DNA of 42,101 nucleotides from Prosthecobacter sp. (GTDB lineage: Bacteria; Verrucomicrobiota; Verrucomicrobiia; Verrucomicrobiales; Verrucomicrobiaceae): positions 1 to 42,101 of the forward strand of contig JAURHS010000014.1 in the NCBI GenBank assembly GCA_030833205.1, given 5' to 3'. Below, piece after piece: positions 15,893 to 25,045 of this stretch. The position numbers and the translations under genes are program-made. The notes under the pieces were generated by a model. It was not told the DNA's origin. It worked only from the letters and a program-made list of their open reading frames with translations, and did not search any database. Every line of letters begins with the position of its first letter. Position 1 is the stretch's first letter.

Positions 15893-18445
15893 TCAACGCC
15901 ACTCGTGCTTGGGGTAGCGCCCGCGCAACTGCGAGCGCACCGCAGGGTAGCCCTCGCGCCAGAACCGACCCAGATCCGCCGTGGTTTGAATCGGGCGACG
16001 CGCCGGAGACAGCAGGTGCACCAGCACGCTGACGGCGCCACCCGCAATGCGCGGATTGGCCTGCCAGTCATAGACATGCTGCAAAATCACGCTCACTGAG
16101 GGCGGGCCATCCTGCGCGTAAACCACCTGCACGCTGCGCCCACCGGGCAGATCCATGCGCTCGGGAGCATAAAAATCCAGGGCCTGCCGTTGCTCGCGGT
16201 TGAGCCACTGCTGCACCACGGGCAGCACCTCGCGGTCCTTGAGTTGGCGGTAAGTGCTGCAACCCTCGCAGAGTTGATGAATCATCAGGTGGCGATCGGT
16301 TTCACCAATCGCCGCCAGCTCAAGTTGTGGCATCCACTGGGCCAGTGAATTCACCCGCGCTATCCACTGCTCAACGCGCTCGTTCCAAAGCGGCAGTTGC
16401 AGTTCACCGGCCACCACTTGCTGGGCCAAAATCTCTGCTGCCGCAGCAGGATCAGGTTCGCCGCGTTGGCGGCTTTGCAGCACCAACTGGCGAAAGCGCG
16501 TCTCCTCGACTTGCAGCACGCGCCGTCCCTGGGCCTCGTACTGGGCCCGCAGCACCACATTGAAATCCTCGGGGAAGGCCGCGCGCAACCACTCCTCCTG
16601 CACGGCGGTGACACCATTGAGATTGACGCTCAGAGCCTTGCCCTGCACCTCCACGATTTCACTGGCCACCAAGAATCTTGGCGGCTTGATGTGCGCGTCG
16701 CGCCCCAGGTGCCCGCTGTATCCACCGGCCAGCCGATAAATGCGGCTGCCTGAGCTGGTCTCCACACCCAAATGATCACTGAAGGCCTCCAGCAGACAGC
16801 GCGCCAAGGCCTCGGGATGCGCCACCTCCTCGGCAAGGCGCAGGCCCTCGCGTTTGGCCAACTGCAAAAACTGCTCCTCACTGCGCGAGGCCTCACGGGC
16901 GGCAGCGGCATGAATCCCCAGGCGCGCACAGGCATCGAGTGAGAAGTCATAGGCACGGGCACGCTCCAGCGCGCGCAACAGCGCCTGAAACTCCGTGAGG
17001 TCCGAGGGTTGCCAGAACTCGTCGTTGCTGCCGCCGGACTGACTGCGGCCCTGCATCAAAATCTCCCGCCCCTGCGCCAATGCCGCGCAGGCCGCCGCCT
17101 CGCGCACGCAGCCAAAGTGGTCTGCGGCAAGCAGCAACCTTGCCCAACGGGGATGGGTTGGAAATCGCGCCATGCGCCTGCCCAACTCGGTCAGATTGTC
17201 CTCGTGCAGGGCGCCCAAATCATGCAGCAGGCCGCGCGCGCGCTGCCAAGCCGCGTCCGGCGGAGCCTCAAACCACTCCAGCTCCAGACCGCTTTTTTGT
17301 TCGGCCACCTTGACCGAGAGCAACACGCCGGAGAGATCCAATCTGGCCACTTCGGGCAGCTCATTCTCCGCGCGCTGTTCCTGCTCGCGCTGCGACCACA
17401 GGCGCAGGGCAATGCCTGCCATCGTACGCCCCGCGCGGCCACTGCGTTGCTGCGCGCTGCTGCGGCTGATTTTTTGGATCGTCAGGGTGTTGATGCCACG
17501 GCGCGGGTCGTAGTTGGCCACTCGGGCCAAGCCGCTGTCCACCACGGCGCGCACACCGACAATGGTCAGGGAGGTTTCCGCCACATTGGTGCTGACGATG
17601 ATGCGCGCGGCCTCACTGGGGGCCACGGCAAGGTCCTGATCCTGCGGGCTCATTTCACCATGCAGGGCCAACAAACGGCGCTGCCGCCCAAGCCCGCGCT
17701 GTTGCAGTGCGCTTAGGGTGCGGCGGATCTCGTGCGCACCAGGCATGAAGACCAGGATGTCCCCCTGCGGCCCCAACTCGCGGTCCAAGGCCTCGCAGGC
17801 CCGCGCGGCTTGATCCCACAGAGCCTCGGTTTGTTGGGTGCGCGCATCGCGCAACGGCGGCTGATAGCGCAACTCCACGGGATGCATGCGGCCCTGGCTT
17901 TCCAGCTCGACCACTGGAGCCATGAACTCATGCAGGGCTGCGGCACTGAGCGTGGCGGACATCACCACCACGCGCAGATCGGGTCGGCGCTCCTGCTTGA
18001 GCGCGCGCGCCCAGGCCAACACCATGTCGCCGTCGATGTGGCGCTCGTGAAACTCGTCAATGATGAGCATGCCAACACCCTTGAGATCAGGATCCTCAAT
18101 GAGTTGGCGCAGCAACACGCCCTCGGTGGCAAAGACCAGGCGGGTCTGCCGCGAGGTGACATTGTCGAAACGCACCTGATAACCCACCTCAGCTCCCAGC
18201 CTGCCGCCGCGTTCCTGCGCCACGCGCTGGGCCAGCAGGCGGGCCGCCAGACGACGCGGCTGCAGCACCACCGCGCGCTGGCCCTCGGCCAGCAGGCCAC
18301 TGTCCAAGGCCCACTGCGGCACCTGAGTGGATTTGCCGGAGCCCGTGGGCGCGCGCAGCAGCAGCGTGGGCGCATCGGCACGGCGCCACTGCTCAAGCAC
18401 CGCCTCGCGGATTTCGACAATGGGCAGGGTCTCGGCCATGGACAT
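15893..18445 (-). CDS. hrpB: ATP-dependent RNA helicase HrpB-like (DEAH/RHA family)
   Basis: 850 residues from ATG 18445. It is a superfamily 2 helicase. Motif I is APTGSGKST (33-41), motif II is DEFH (130-133; the common form is DEAH or DEIH), and motif III is SAT. The second RecA domain carries NVAETSLTI and motif VI QRSGRAGR. The C-terminal half has the winged-helix/ratchet region and the HrpB-specific tail (PGGRSVQVVYAQDGPP, then the LLSPARRPIQTTADL and FWREGYPAVRSQLRGRYPKH segments). That tail distinguishes HrpB from HrpA. The start at 18445 is preceded by AGG at suitable spacing; a longer frame to 18520 is unlikely. The cellular target is not known with certainty for the family. It is divergent from the U32 gene. 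Confidence 0.93.
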   Translation of the reverse strand: MSMAETLPIVEIREAVLEQWRRADAPTLLLRAPTGSGKSTQVPQWALDSGLLAEGQRAVVLQPRRLAARLLAQRVAQERGGRLGAEVGYQVRFDNVTSRQTRLVFATEGVLLRQLIEDPDLKGVGMLIIDEFHERHIDGDMVLAWARALKQERRPDLRVVVMSATLSAAALHEFMAPVVELESQGRMHPVELRYQPPLRDARTQQTEALWDQAARACEALDRELGPQGDILVFMPGAHEIRRTLSALQQRGLGRQRRLLALHGEMSPQDQDLAVAPSEAARIIVSTNVAETSLTIVGVRAVVDSGLARVANYDPRRGINTLTIQKISRSSAQQRSGRAGRTMAGIALRLWSQREQEQRAENELPEVARLDLSGVLLSVKVAEQKSGLELEWFEAPPDAAWQRARGLLHDLGALHEDNLTELGRRMARFPTHPRWARLLLAADHFGCVREAAACAALAQGREILMQGRSQSGGSNDEFWQPSDLTEFQALLRALERARAYDFSLDACARLGIHAAAAREASRSEEQFLQLAKREGLRLAEEVAHPEALARCLLEAFSDHLGVETSSGSRIYRLAGGYSGHLGRDAHIKPPRFLVASEIVEVQGKALSVNLNGVTAVQEEWLRAAFPEDFNVVLRAQYEAQGRRVLQVEETRFRQLVLQSRQRGEPDPAAAAEILAQQVVAGELQLPLWNERVEQWIARVNSLAQWMPQLELAAIGETDRHLMIHQLCEGCSTYRQLKDREVLPVVQQWLNREQRQALDFYAPERMDLPGGRSVQVVYAQDGPPSVSVILQHVYDWQANPRIAGGAVSVLVHLLSPARRPIQTTADLGRFWREGYPAVRSQLRGRYPKHEWR

Positions 18446-18565
18446 GCAGAACCTATCTGCCAGCGATGGCGCAGGCGCGCAAGCCCCTTGCGACTGCACC
18501 GGCCCAGCAGGAGAAGCCAAAAAATGTCGTTGCCACAGGCGCGGCTTGCCCCCATCAGCAGGATC

Positions 18566-21043
18566 ATGTCATCGTCCATGGCCCGTGCCCCCGAACTGCT
18601 TGCCCCCGCCGGCAACTGGGACTGTGCCCGCGCGGCCGTCGCCAATGGCGCCGACGCCATCTACTTTGGTCTGCCGCGCTTCAATGCCCGCATGCGCGCC
18701 GACAACTTCACCGAGGAAGACCTGCCTGAGTTGGTGCGCTTTCTGCATCAACATGGCGTCAAGGCCTACTGCGCCTTCAATGTGCTGATCTGGAGCGACG
18801 AGCTCGATGCCGCCCAACAACAACTCAAGGCGCTGGAGGCCGCGGGAGTCGATGCGGTGATCGTGCAGGACCTGGGGTTGGCGATGATGGTCAAGGCCCT
18901 TGCCCCCGGACTGCATCTGCACGCCAGCACGCAGATGACGCTGACCTCGCCAGCTGGCCTGCAGTTGGCCCGCCAACTCGGCGTGGATCAGGCGGTGCTG
19001 GCACGCGAGCTGAGCCTGCGCGAACTGGCGGCCTTCCGCGCCAATGAAACCGCCGACCTGCCCTTGGAGGTGTTTGTGCACGGCGCCCTATGTGTGGCCT
19101 ACAGCGGGCAATGCCTGACCAGTGAATCCCTTGGCCAGCGCAGCGCCAACCGCGGTGAATGCGCGCAGGCTTGCCGCATGCCCTATGAGATGATCGTGGA
19201 TGGGCAGTGGCGCGATCTCGGCCCCAAGCGCTACCTGCTCAGCCCGCAGGATCTGGCTGCCGTTCGCGAGATCCCCCGCCTCGTTCAACTCGGCATCGCC
19301 AGCTTCAAGATCGAAGGACGACTGAAGACCCCGGAGTATGTGGCGGCCGTCACCCAGGTGTATCGCAAGGCCATTGATGCTGCGGTTCAGCAGCGCGAGG
19401 CCTCGGTTGGCCTCGAAGGCGATGTCGGTCAGGGACCTGAGCTTGAAGCCAGCGAGCGGGAGCAGCTTGAAATGACCTTCTCGCGCGGTTTGTACCCGGG
19501 CTGGATGCACGGCGTCAATCATCAGGAGTTGGTCGGGGCGCTCTACGGCAAGAAGCGCGGTCCCCTGGTGGGCCGCATTCGCAGTGTGCAGGGACACCGC
19601 ATCGAGCTTGAGGCGCCCTCGCCACAGCTCAAGGTGGGCGATGGCGTGGCCTTTGAAAACCTCGCTGATACCAATGACGAGCGCGGCGGCCGATTGCACG
19701 CCATCGAGGGCCGCTGGCTGATCTTCCGCCGCGAGAACTTCAATGCCGAGGGCCTTGTGGCCGGCATGCGCGTGTTTAAAACCAGCGATCAGGTCTTACA
19801 AAGCCGCCTGCGTCAGAGCTTCCAAGGCGAGCTTGCGGTGCGGCCGCATCGCCCGCTGCGCCTGCGCGCCGAGGGCAGGATTGGCGAGCCGTTGATCCTC
19901 AGCAGTCTCAATCATCCTGGGCTGCAGGTGGCCTCAGTCATGCCGCTGCAGGCAGCGCAGAAGCAGCCGCTCAACGAAGAAAAACTGCGCGCCCAACTCG
20001 AGCGCCTCGGTGGCACGGGCTGGCGCTTGGACGAGCTGCAGGTCGCCATGCAGGAGGGCGGCATCCTCCCCCTGAGCGAGCTCAACCGCATGCGCCGTGC
20101 CCTGCTGGAGGCGATCGAAACCAGGCCCGCCGCAGGCCCGCCCAAAGCCAGTCATCAGCACTGGCGCGAGCTGCTGCGTCCAGTGGCGGCAAGTGAGGAA
20201 GGCCCGACTCAACTCAGCGTGTTGTGCCGCAACATGGAGCAGGCGCAGGCCGCGCTGCAGGCCGGCGTGCGTCAGCTCAATTTGGACTTTGAGGATGTGC
20301 GCCGCTACGCACAGGCCTGCAGCGAGCTGCGTGATCAAGGCGCGGAGATTTGGTTGGCCACGCCACGCATCATCAAGCCAAATGAGGAAGGTTTTCTGCG
20401 CCTGATTGATCGCGCCGGGCCCGACGGAGTGCTGGTGCGCAATCTTGGTGCCATCACCTTTTTCAAGGCCTGCGGTCGCCGCATGATGGGCGATTTCTCT
20501 CTCAATGTGGCCAATCCGCTGACGGCTCAATTTCTCCTGGATCAGGGCTTGGAGCGCCTGACCCTGAGCTACGACCTGAACTTTGAGCAGATCCGTGATC
20601 TGCTGCGCGAAAGCCAGCCTGCCCTGCTGGAGCTTACCCTGCATCAGCACATGCCGATGTTTCACATGGAGCACTGCGCCTTTGCGGCGTTCTTGTCCAC
20701 GGGCACCAACTTCACCAATTGCGGCCGCCCTTGCGACCATCACCGGGTGGAATTGCGCGACCGCGTCGGCGTCTGCCATCCGCTGAAGGCCGATGCCGGT
20801 TGCCGCAACACGCTCTTCAATGCCAAGGCGCAAAGTGGCGCGCAATTCTACGAGGCACTGCGAGCCCTCGGTCTGCGCCACTTCCGCATCGAACTGCTCA
20901 ATGAGGACGCAGCCAAAAGCGCTGAAATCCTCAAGGCCTATCAGGGCCTGATCGCAGGCCAGGTGCAGGCAGAGGCGCTCTGGCAGGGACTCAAGCTGCT
21001 CTCGCAGCTCGGGGTGACGCGTGGCACACTGGATCAGCTCTGA
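18566..21043 (+). CDS. U32-family protein, possibly RlhA-like 23S rRNA hydroxylation factor
   Basis: About 825 residues. The N-terminal U32 domain opens with PELLAPAGNWDCARAAVANG. It contains the family cysteine pattern: Cys176 and Cys183 (GALCVAYSGQC), then Cys199 and Cys203 (SANRGECAQACRMPY), followed by FKIEGRLKTPEY. A middle beta-rich region (about 355-470) resembles the DUF3656-type insert. The last ~250 residues form a second U32-like barrel with NCGRPCDHHRVEL and GVCHPLKADAGCRN. This architecture fits the group that includes RlhA, needed for 5-hydroxycytidine in 23S rRNA, although it is longer than the E. coli protein. Peptidase activity is doubtful for the group. Possible starts are ATG 18524 (AGGAG ten bases upstream), 18566 and 18578 (closest to the family N-terminus). 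Confidence 0.85.
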   Translation: MSSSMARAPELLAPAGNWDCARAAVANGADAIYFGLPRFNARMRADNFTEEDLPELVRFLHQHGVKAYCAFNVLIWSDELDAAQQQLKALEAAGVDAVIVQDLGLAMMVKALAPGLHLHASTQMTLTSPAGLQLARQLGVDQAVLARELSLRELAAFRANETADLPLEVFVHGALCVAYSGQCLTSESLGQRSANRGECAQACRMPYEMIVDGQWRDLGPKRYLLSPQDLAAVREIPRLVQLGIASFKIEGRLKTPEYVAAVTQVYRKAIDAAVQQREASVGLEGDVGQGPELEASEREQLEMTFSRGLYPGWMHGVNHQELVGALYGKKRGPLVGRIRSVQGHRIELEAPSPQLKVGDGVAFENLADTNDERGGRLHAIEGRWLIFRRENFNAEGLVAGMRVFKTSDQVLQSRLRQSFQGELAVRPHRPLRLRAEGRIGEPLILSSLNHPGLQVASVMPLQAAQKQPLNEEKLRAQLERLGGTGWRLDELQVAMQEGGILPLSELNRMRRALLEAIETRPAAGPPKASHQHWRELLRPVAASEEGPTQLSVLCRNMEQAQAALQAGVRQLNLDFEDVRRYAQACSELRDQGAEIWLATPRIIKPNEEGFLRLIDRAGPDGVLVRNLGAITFFKACGRRMMGDFSLNVANPLTAQFLLDQGLERLTLSYDLNFEQIRDLLRESQPALLELTLHQHMPMFHMEHCAFAAFLSTGTNFTNCGRPCDHHRVELRDRVGVCHPLKADAGCRNTLFNAKAQSGAQFYEALRALGLRHFRIELLNEDAAKSAEILKAYQGLIAGQVQAEALWQGLKLLSQLGVTRGTLDQL

Positions 21044-21053
21044 AAGGGCGCTT

Positions 21054-21066
21054 GGCCTCAAAGGCC
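21054..21066. terminator. short hairpin between convergent genes
   Basis: GGCCT (21054-21058) and AGGCC (21062-21066) form a 5-bp stem with a 3-base loop across the 3' end of the eboD-like gene, just after the U32 stop. It could act in both directions, but no T-tract follows. Confidence 0.25.
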
Positions 21067-22215
21067 GCAGCCTGAGCGAAGGTCCTGCATTGCCAGTTCG
21101 AGGGCGTCGCGATCCATCTCGTGGACCTCAAGCTTGCGCCCGATCTCGGGCACCAGGGTGATGGTCAACTCGCCGCCGAGATGCTCGCGAAATTCCTCGA
21201 GGCCTTCGAGCACCGGCAACTGCCCCGAGGCACTGCGCTGATGCAGGGCGGGATGATCCAAGGCAAAGCCGATGCGGGCGATGAGCTTGAGCACGCGTGT
21301 GGCCACGGCCTCATCCAGAAGGCCGGCTCGCACGCTGTAGCGCAGATCCAGAGCCATGCCCACGGCCACGGCCTGACCATGGGAAACGGCAAACTGCGTG
21401 ATTTGCTCGAGCTTGTGCGCGGCCCAATGGCCGAAGTCCAGTGGCCGGGCACTGCCCAACTCAAAGGGGTCTCCACAGCCGGCGATGTGCTCGACATGTT
21501 GGCGTGCGCTTTCTTCAACAACCTCTTCAAGGGCGGCCTGCTCAAGGGCTGCCAGCGGCTCGGCCAGGGCCTCAATGCGCAGGTAGAAGCCCGCATCGCG
21601 AATGAGAGCCACCTTGATGGCCTCAATGATGCCATCGCGTCTGGCGGCAGGCGGCAGGCTCAGCAGGAAGCTGAAGTCATTGACCACGGCATGGGGCACC
21701 GCAAAACTGCCGACCCAGTTCTTCTTGCCAAAAAAATTCACCCCGTTCTTCACGCCCACACCGCCGTCGCCCTGGCTGAGCGTGGTGGTGGGAAAGCGCA
21801 CATGGCGGATGCCGCGATGCGCCGTGGCGGCGGCAAAGCAACCCAGATCAAGCACGGCGCCACCGCCAATGATCCAGACCTGACTGTGGCGATCCAGGCC
21901 GGCGTCGTTGATGGCCTGCCAAGCGCGGGTGACCAAGGTGAAGTCGTTCTTGCAGACCTCGCCCCCAGGCAGGATCTGCAGGCCGGCCAGACGCATCACG
22001 GCGGCGTTGCGGCGGGCGTATTGGGCAATCTGCGCCTCCAACTCAGGGTGAGCCGCCGCGACATGGGAGTCGAGCAGGACCAACACTGCCGTGGGCGCTC
22101 CGCCCGGAGCCGTGCCCAACAGGGACTGAGCCAGCAGGTTGTGCTCGGGGCCAAAGACGGAGCGCGCAAAGAAGATGCGATGTGCCCAGTCAATGGTGAT
22201 GGTTTTCTGCTGCAT
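21058..22215 (-). CDS. eboD: EboD-type 3-dehydroquinate synthase paralogue
   Basis: 385 residues from ATG 22215. It belongs to the dehydroquinate synthase superfamily: IIGGGAVLDLGCFAAATAHR (115-134), PTTTLSQGDGGVGVKNGVN (142-160), IIEAIKVALI (Glu198), then HWAAHKLE (His263, His267) and SHG (His279) as metal ligands. The aroB hallmark DSSVGGKTGVN is replaced by GDGGVGVKNGVN, followed by FFGKKNWVGSFA. That is characteristic of the EboD branch, found in ebo clusters linked to transport of a small precursor across the membrane. No other ebo genes are in the window, and a canonical aroB lies at 34519, so this is not the shikimate enzyme. The substrate is unknown. An upstream ATG (22272) adds 19 non-conserved residues. 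Confidence 0.82.
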   Translation of the reverse strand: MQQKTITIDWAHRIFFARSVFGPEHNLLAQSLLGTAPGGAPTAVLVLLDSHVAAAHPELEAQIAQYARRNAAVMRLAGLQILPGGEVCKNDFTLVTRAWQAINDAGLDRHSQVWIIGGGAVLDLGCFAAATAHRGIRHVRFPTTTLSQGDGGVGVKNGVNFFGKKNWVGSFAVPHAVVNDFSFLLSLPPAARRDGIIEAIKVALIRDAGFYLRIEALAEPLAALEQAALEEVVEESARQHVEHIAGCGDPFELGSARPLDFGHWAAHKLEQITQFAVSHGQAVAVGMALDLRYSVRAGLLDEAVATRVLKLIARIGFALDHPALHQRSASGQLPVLEGLEEFREHLGGELTITLVPEIGRKLEVHEMDRDALELAMQDLRSGCGL

Positions 22216-22328
22216 TCCAAACGGGGGGGGTGTGCCTGAGGGGTCGGTGCATCCAAAGCCAAACCAACCCACGCCAGCCCGTCAGTGTAGGGAATCTCCG
22301 GCGCTGGTCAACCCGCAGACCAGCGTCT

Positions 22329-23417
22329 TCAGCGCGAGTCCCTCCCGCCTTCCCCTTCGTAAAGGTACCTCAGCACATAGGCCCCATTGCCTTGTTGCAC
22401 CACGGCATGCCAGTCACGCTGCAAATCGCCTACCTTCACCCGAATGGTGATGCGGCGGGTGCCAATGCCTGAGGCCGACAGAGGCACGGCGTTGACCAAT
22501 GGCAGGATTGCAGCGGTCTGCACCACACCGAGTTCCCGCAGAATCAATTCAGGGCTGCTGACAGGGTCGTCCTGAGTGTTGAGTACGCCATCCGGCCCGG
22601 TCCTCCTCGCCACCCAGCGCTGGGCCAATTCAGGGCTGCAGCCGGTGAGCATCACGATGGACTGGGCCGGGGCCTGCGTGAGGTTGAGTTGGCCCGCTCC
22701 ATACAAGCTGAAGGCCTTGCGCCACTGGGGATGACCGCGCTCGATCAGGCCCATGCCAAGGACCATGGCCATCTCGTCGAGGCTGCGGAAGGGCCGGTTG
22801 AAAGGCATGCCCTCCATGCCCAAGGCCTTGTACTCGCGGCTTTCTGCGCCACTGGAGAAGCTGGCGCGGAAATCATCCGGGTCCACCCAGTCGCGCAAAT
22901 TGGCCAGCAGCTTATCGCTATCCAGTTTGCTCATGCCCCAGGAGGTGAACATGCGCTCGAGGATTCCGAGGTTGCCCACCCCACCGAGGCCGGGGTTGGC
23001 CAAGACTGGGGGCGGGGTTTGAGGGACTGGCTGCGAGGGGTCAGGAGCAGGCTGCCCGTTGGGGTCCGTGGGAACCTGCGGGGCGACTGCCACGGGCGCA
23101 GCCCCCAACGCCACATTGGGATTGATGTAACCGTCCTCACCGCTGATCTGCACTTCGTAGGATTCGTCCTCGCCGAATTGACGCCGCAGCAGTGGGTCGT
23201 CAGGCTCAATGCCCTGGCTCATGGCGATTGCCAAGGCCGCCTCGGCAAGCATGCGCGCGCGGAAGACCTGGCGGCGGGCAATCGCGGCGTCCATGTCCTG
23301 ATCCAGCAGTTTGGTGGTGCTGGCCACCAGCATCACCAACAAGGCCACCAACCACAGCACGGCCAGCAGCGCGGCGGCGCGTTGACGACGATGGGGGCAT
23401 TGAGGCTGGAGCTTCAT
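22329..23417 (-). CDS. gspK: type II secretion minor pseudopilin GspK-like
   Basis: 362 residues from ATG 23417, which overlaps the gspJ stop as ATGA. GspK caps the tip of the type II secretion pseudopilus. The N-terminus (RRQRAAALLAVLWLVALLVM) is the class III signal and hydrophobic helix. The large exported part includes a Pro-rich insert (about 100-135, PDPSQPVPQTPPP) and a C-terminal helix-hairpin-like region (LTQAPAQSIVMLTGCSPELA) as in other GspK proteins. The residue before the expected cleavage site is Ala rather than Gly. A longer frame to 23444 exists, but the coupled start is preferred. No major pseudopilin gene is present here. Confidence 0.85.
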   Translation of the reverse strand: MKLQPQCPHRRQRAAALLAVLWLVALLVMLVASTTKLLDQDMDAAIARRQVFRARMLAEAALAIAMSQGIEPDDPLLRRQFGEDESYEVQISGEDGYINPNVALGAAPVAVAPQVPTDPNGQPAPDPSQPVPQTPPPVLANPGLGGVGNLGILERMFTSWGMSKLDSDKLLANLRDWVDPDDFRASFSSGAESREYKALGMEGMPFNRPFRSLDEMAMVLGMGLIERGHPQWRKAFSLYGAGQLNLTQAPAQSIVMLTGCSPELAQRWVARRTGPDGVLNTQDDPVSSPELILRELGVVQTAAILPLVNAVPLSASGIGTRRITIRVKVGDLQRDWHAVVQQGNGAYVLRYLYEGEGGRDSR

Positions 23418-24067
23418 GGAGCGGCGGCCACAGGTGGCAGCCAAAAGACAGATCGGCTTTCAAAGCCGTCGTCCAGGCGCAGGTTGAGTTCGGCGAGAAT
23501 GGGGCGCTGCGGCTGGTTCCATTGATTGATCCAGCGGTTTTGCTGCAAGTCCAGCACGCGCCATTCAAAGCGACTGACCTTCTCAAGCAGGGGCAGCACC
23601 ACCTGATCGCGATTGTAGCGCACCTGCCGGCCAGCCAGCACTTCCTGAGTCTGGCGCGCGTCGAGCACGCGAATGCCCACGCGCAGATACCCGCCGGGCA
23701 TGGTCTCGGCAAAGAGGTCCACGCTATAATTCGGAGGCAATACGCGACCCGGAGTCAGGCAACTGCCACCGCCGCTGATGTTGAGTGTGGGCACATACAT
23801 GCCCGAGGCCTGACGCACGCTGAGCCGCAATTGCGAATCACCGGGCAGGTTGCGCAGGGAACGGCGGACAAACTCCAAAAAGTTCTGTCGCACCTGGGCG
23901 CGGTCCTCGGCAAGCGTGATGCCATCGGTGAGGTCGAGGGTGGCTGCAGTGATGCCGTAGATTCCTCCAATCAGCAGGGAGAATGCGCCAAGGGCGATCA
24001 CCATTTCCAAGATGGTGAAGGCGCGTCGAAGACGATGCGACAGGACTCCAGAGCGCACGGTGTTCAT
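23414..24067 (-). CDS. gspJ: type II secretion minor pseudopilin GspJ-like
   Basis: 217 residues. It is a prepilin-type N-terminal signal protein: short basic leader HRLRRA, then FTILEMVIALGAFSLLIGG, with Glu at position +5 of the mature helix. The rest is a beta-rich exported domain (AEDRAQVRQNFLEFVRRSL, LFAETMPGGYLRVGIRVL) matching GspJ in size. The residue before the cleavage point is Ala where Gly is nearly universal, so processing may be less efficient or carried out by a tolerant peptidase. Its start overlaps gspI by four bases and its stop overlaps gspK by four bases, a tight translationally coupled unit. Confidence 0.8.
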   Translation of the reverse strand: MNTVRSGVLSHRLRRAFTILEMVIALGAFSLLIGGIYGITAATLDLTDGITLAEDRAQVRQNFLEFVRRSLRNLPGDSQLRLSVRQASGMYVPTLNISGGGSCLTPGRVLPPNYSVDLFAETMPGGYLRVGIRVLDARQTQEVLAGRQVRYNRDQVVLPLLEKVSRFEWRVLDLQQNRWINQWNQPQRPILAELNLRLDDGFESRSVFWLPPVAAAP

Positions 24068-24501
24068 GAGCCGTTGGGCAGGAAGGAGCGCGCGTTGCGC
24101 AGAGTTTCAGCGCTGAGACTGCGGGCGCGTCCGCCCTCGCGCCAATTGGCCGTTGCGGCGATGCGAAAGATGTCGGCAAGAAAGTTGCCGTTCTTGGTTC
24201 TCAGATCGCGCACCAACTCGATTCTGACCTCAAAACCCACTCCGTCCTTGCCCGGCTTGATGGTCTCCTTCTTCTCGACGAGGTTGGGCAGTTTGCCGTA
24301 CTCATCAATGATGGACTCCAGGGCCTGCTCCACCTCCAACAGACGCTGAGCCTCGCGCGTGGTGTCGGCAATCGAATTGAGCGAGCCCACCAGCGCCACC
24401 GCCGCGAGTGAAAAGATGCCCATGGCCACGATCACCTCCATGAGAGTCATGCCGCGCTGGGTGTTGGCGGCCTGTGCTGTGGGAAACGGCAGGGGGTTCA
24501 T
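24064..24501 (-). CDS. gspI: type II secretion minor pseudopilin GspI-like
   Basis: 145 residues. Leader ...AANTQRG is followed by the prepilin helix MTLMEVIVAMGIFSLAAVAL, with Gly before the cleavage site and Glu at +5. The remainder (LEVEQALESIIDEYGKLP ... FEVRIELVRDL) has the small alpha/beta layout of GspI. It overlaps gspH and gspJ by four bases each (ATGA at both junctions). The assignment to GspI rests on size, N-terminus and gene order; the family is poorly conserved beyond the helix. Confidence 0.75.
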   Translation of the reverse strand: MNPLPFPTAQAANTQRGMTLMEVIVAMGIFSLAAVALVGSLNSIADTTREAQRLLEVEQALESIIDEYGKLPNLVEKKETIKPGKDGVGFEVRIELVRDLRTKNGNFLADIFRIAATANWREGGRARSLSAETLRNARSFLPNGS

Positions 24502-24965
24502 GAGCTGAGGGCCGCGGTAAGCGGGTGGAATTTCACCTCGCGGGAGATCACCTCGCCCTGCGAATCGATCTGTTCAAACTTGACGCTCAGGGGCTCGCAG
24601 ATGCCCTGCTCGCCAAAGAACCACAGCTGGCCCTCAGCCTTTTGCCACTGCTTGCTCATCCAACGCTTGATGTAGACCTTCAAGTCGCGCCCATGCTGAT
24701 GACCGCCCGCGCCACCCAGGCTGAAGCCCTCCCGTTCGAAGGCAATTTGGATGCCCTGGTGCTTCATCACCGCATCACGCAGCGCTTGCCGCGACATCTT
24801 CGCCAGCGCGTCCACATGCTCCTGCAGGGGCTCCTTGCGCTCCAGCGAGGCAAAGCTGGCCACTCCGATGCCAACGAGCATCGCCATCAGGCTCATCACC
24901 AGAATCAGCTCCAGCAGCGTGAAGCCACGAGGGCTTGCGGCTGGGCGGAGTGAGGAGGGAGACAT
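24498..24965 (-). CDS. gspH: type II secretion minor pseudopilin GspH-like
   Basis: 155 residues from ATG 24965 (a TTG at 24980 would add five). The prepilin signal is SPRG then FTLLELILVMSLMAMLVGIG, with the canonical Gly and Glu+5. The exported part carries a helix (VDALAKMSRQALRDAVMKH) and then strands with EREGFSLGGAG and ICEPLSVKFEQID, as in GspH or FimT-like minor pilins. It is the first gene of the four-gene pseudopilin unit and lies 80 bases downstream of the DUF1080 gene on the same strand. The secretion ATPase, secretin and major pilin are not in this window. Confidence 0.75.
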   Translation of the reverse strand: MSPSSLRPAASPRGFTLLELILVMSLMAMLVGIGVASFASLERKEPLQEHVDALAKMSRQALRDAVMKHQGIQIAFEREGFSLGGAGGHQHGRDLKVYIKRWMSKQWQKAEGQLWFFGEQGICEPLSVKFEQIDSQGEVISREVKFHPLTAALSS

Positions 24966-25045
24966 GGGTCGCGGCGGCAATGATGCGGCCGTTTTCGACC
25001 AAACTCAAGCCCTCAGGGTTCAACCACGGCCCTTGAGGTCCTCAG

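Noticed and set aside
17732..18523. N-terminal extension of the U32 protein
   Set aside because: This stretch is antisense to hrpB and has no U32 similarity; the family starts near 18578.
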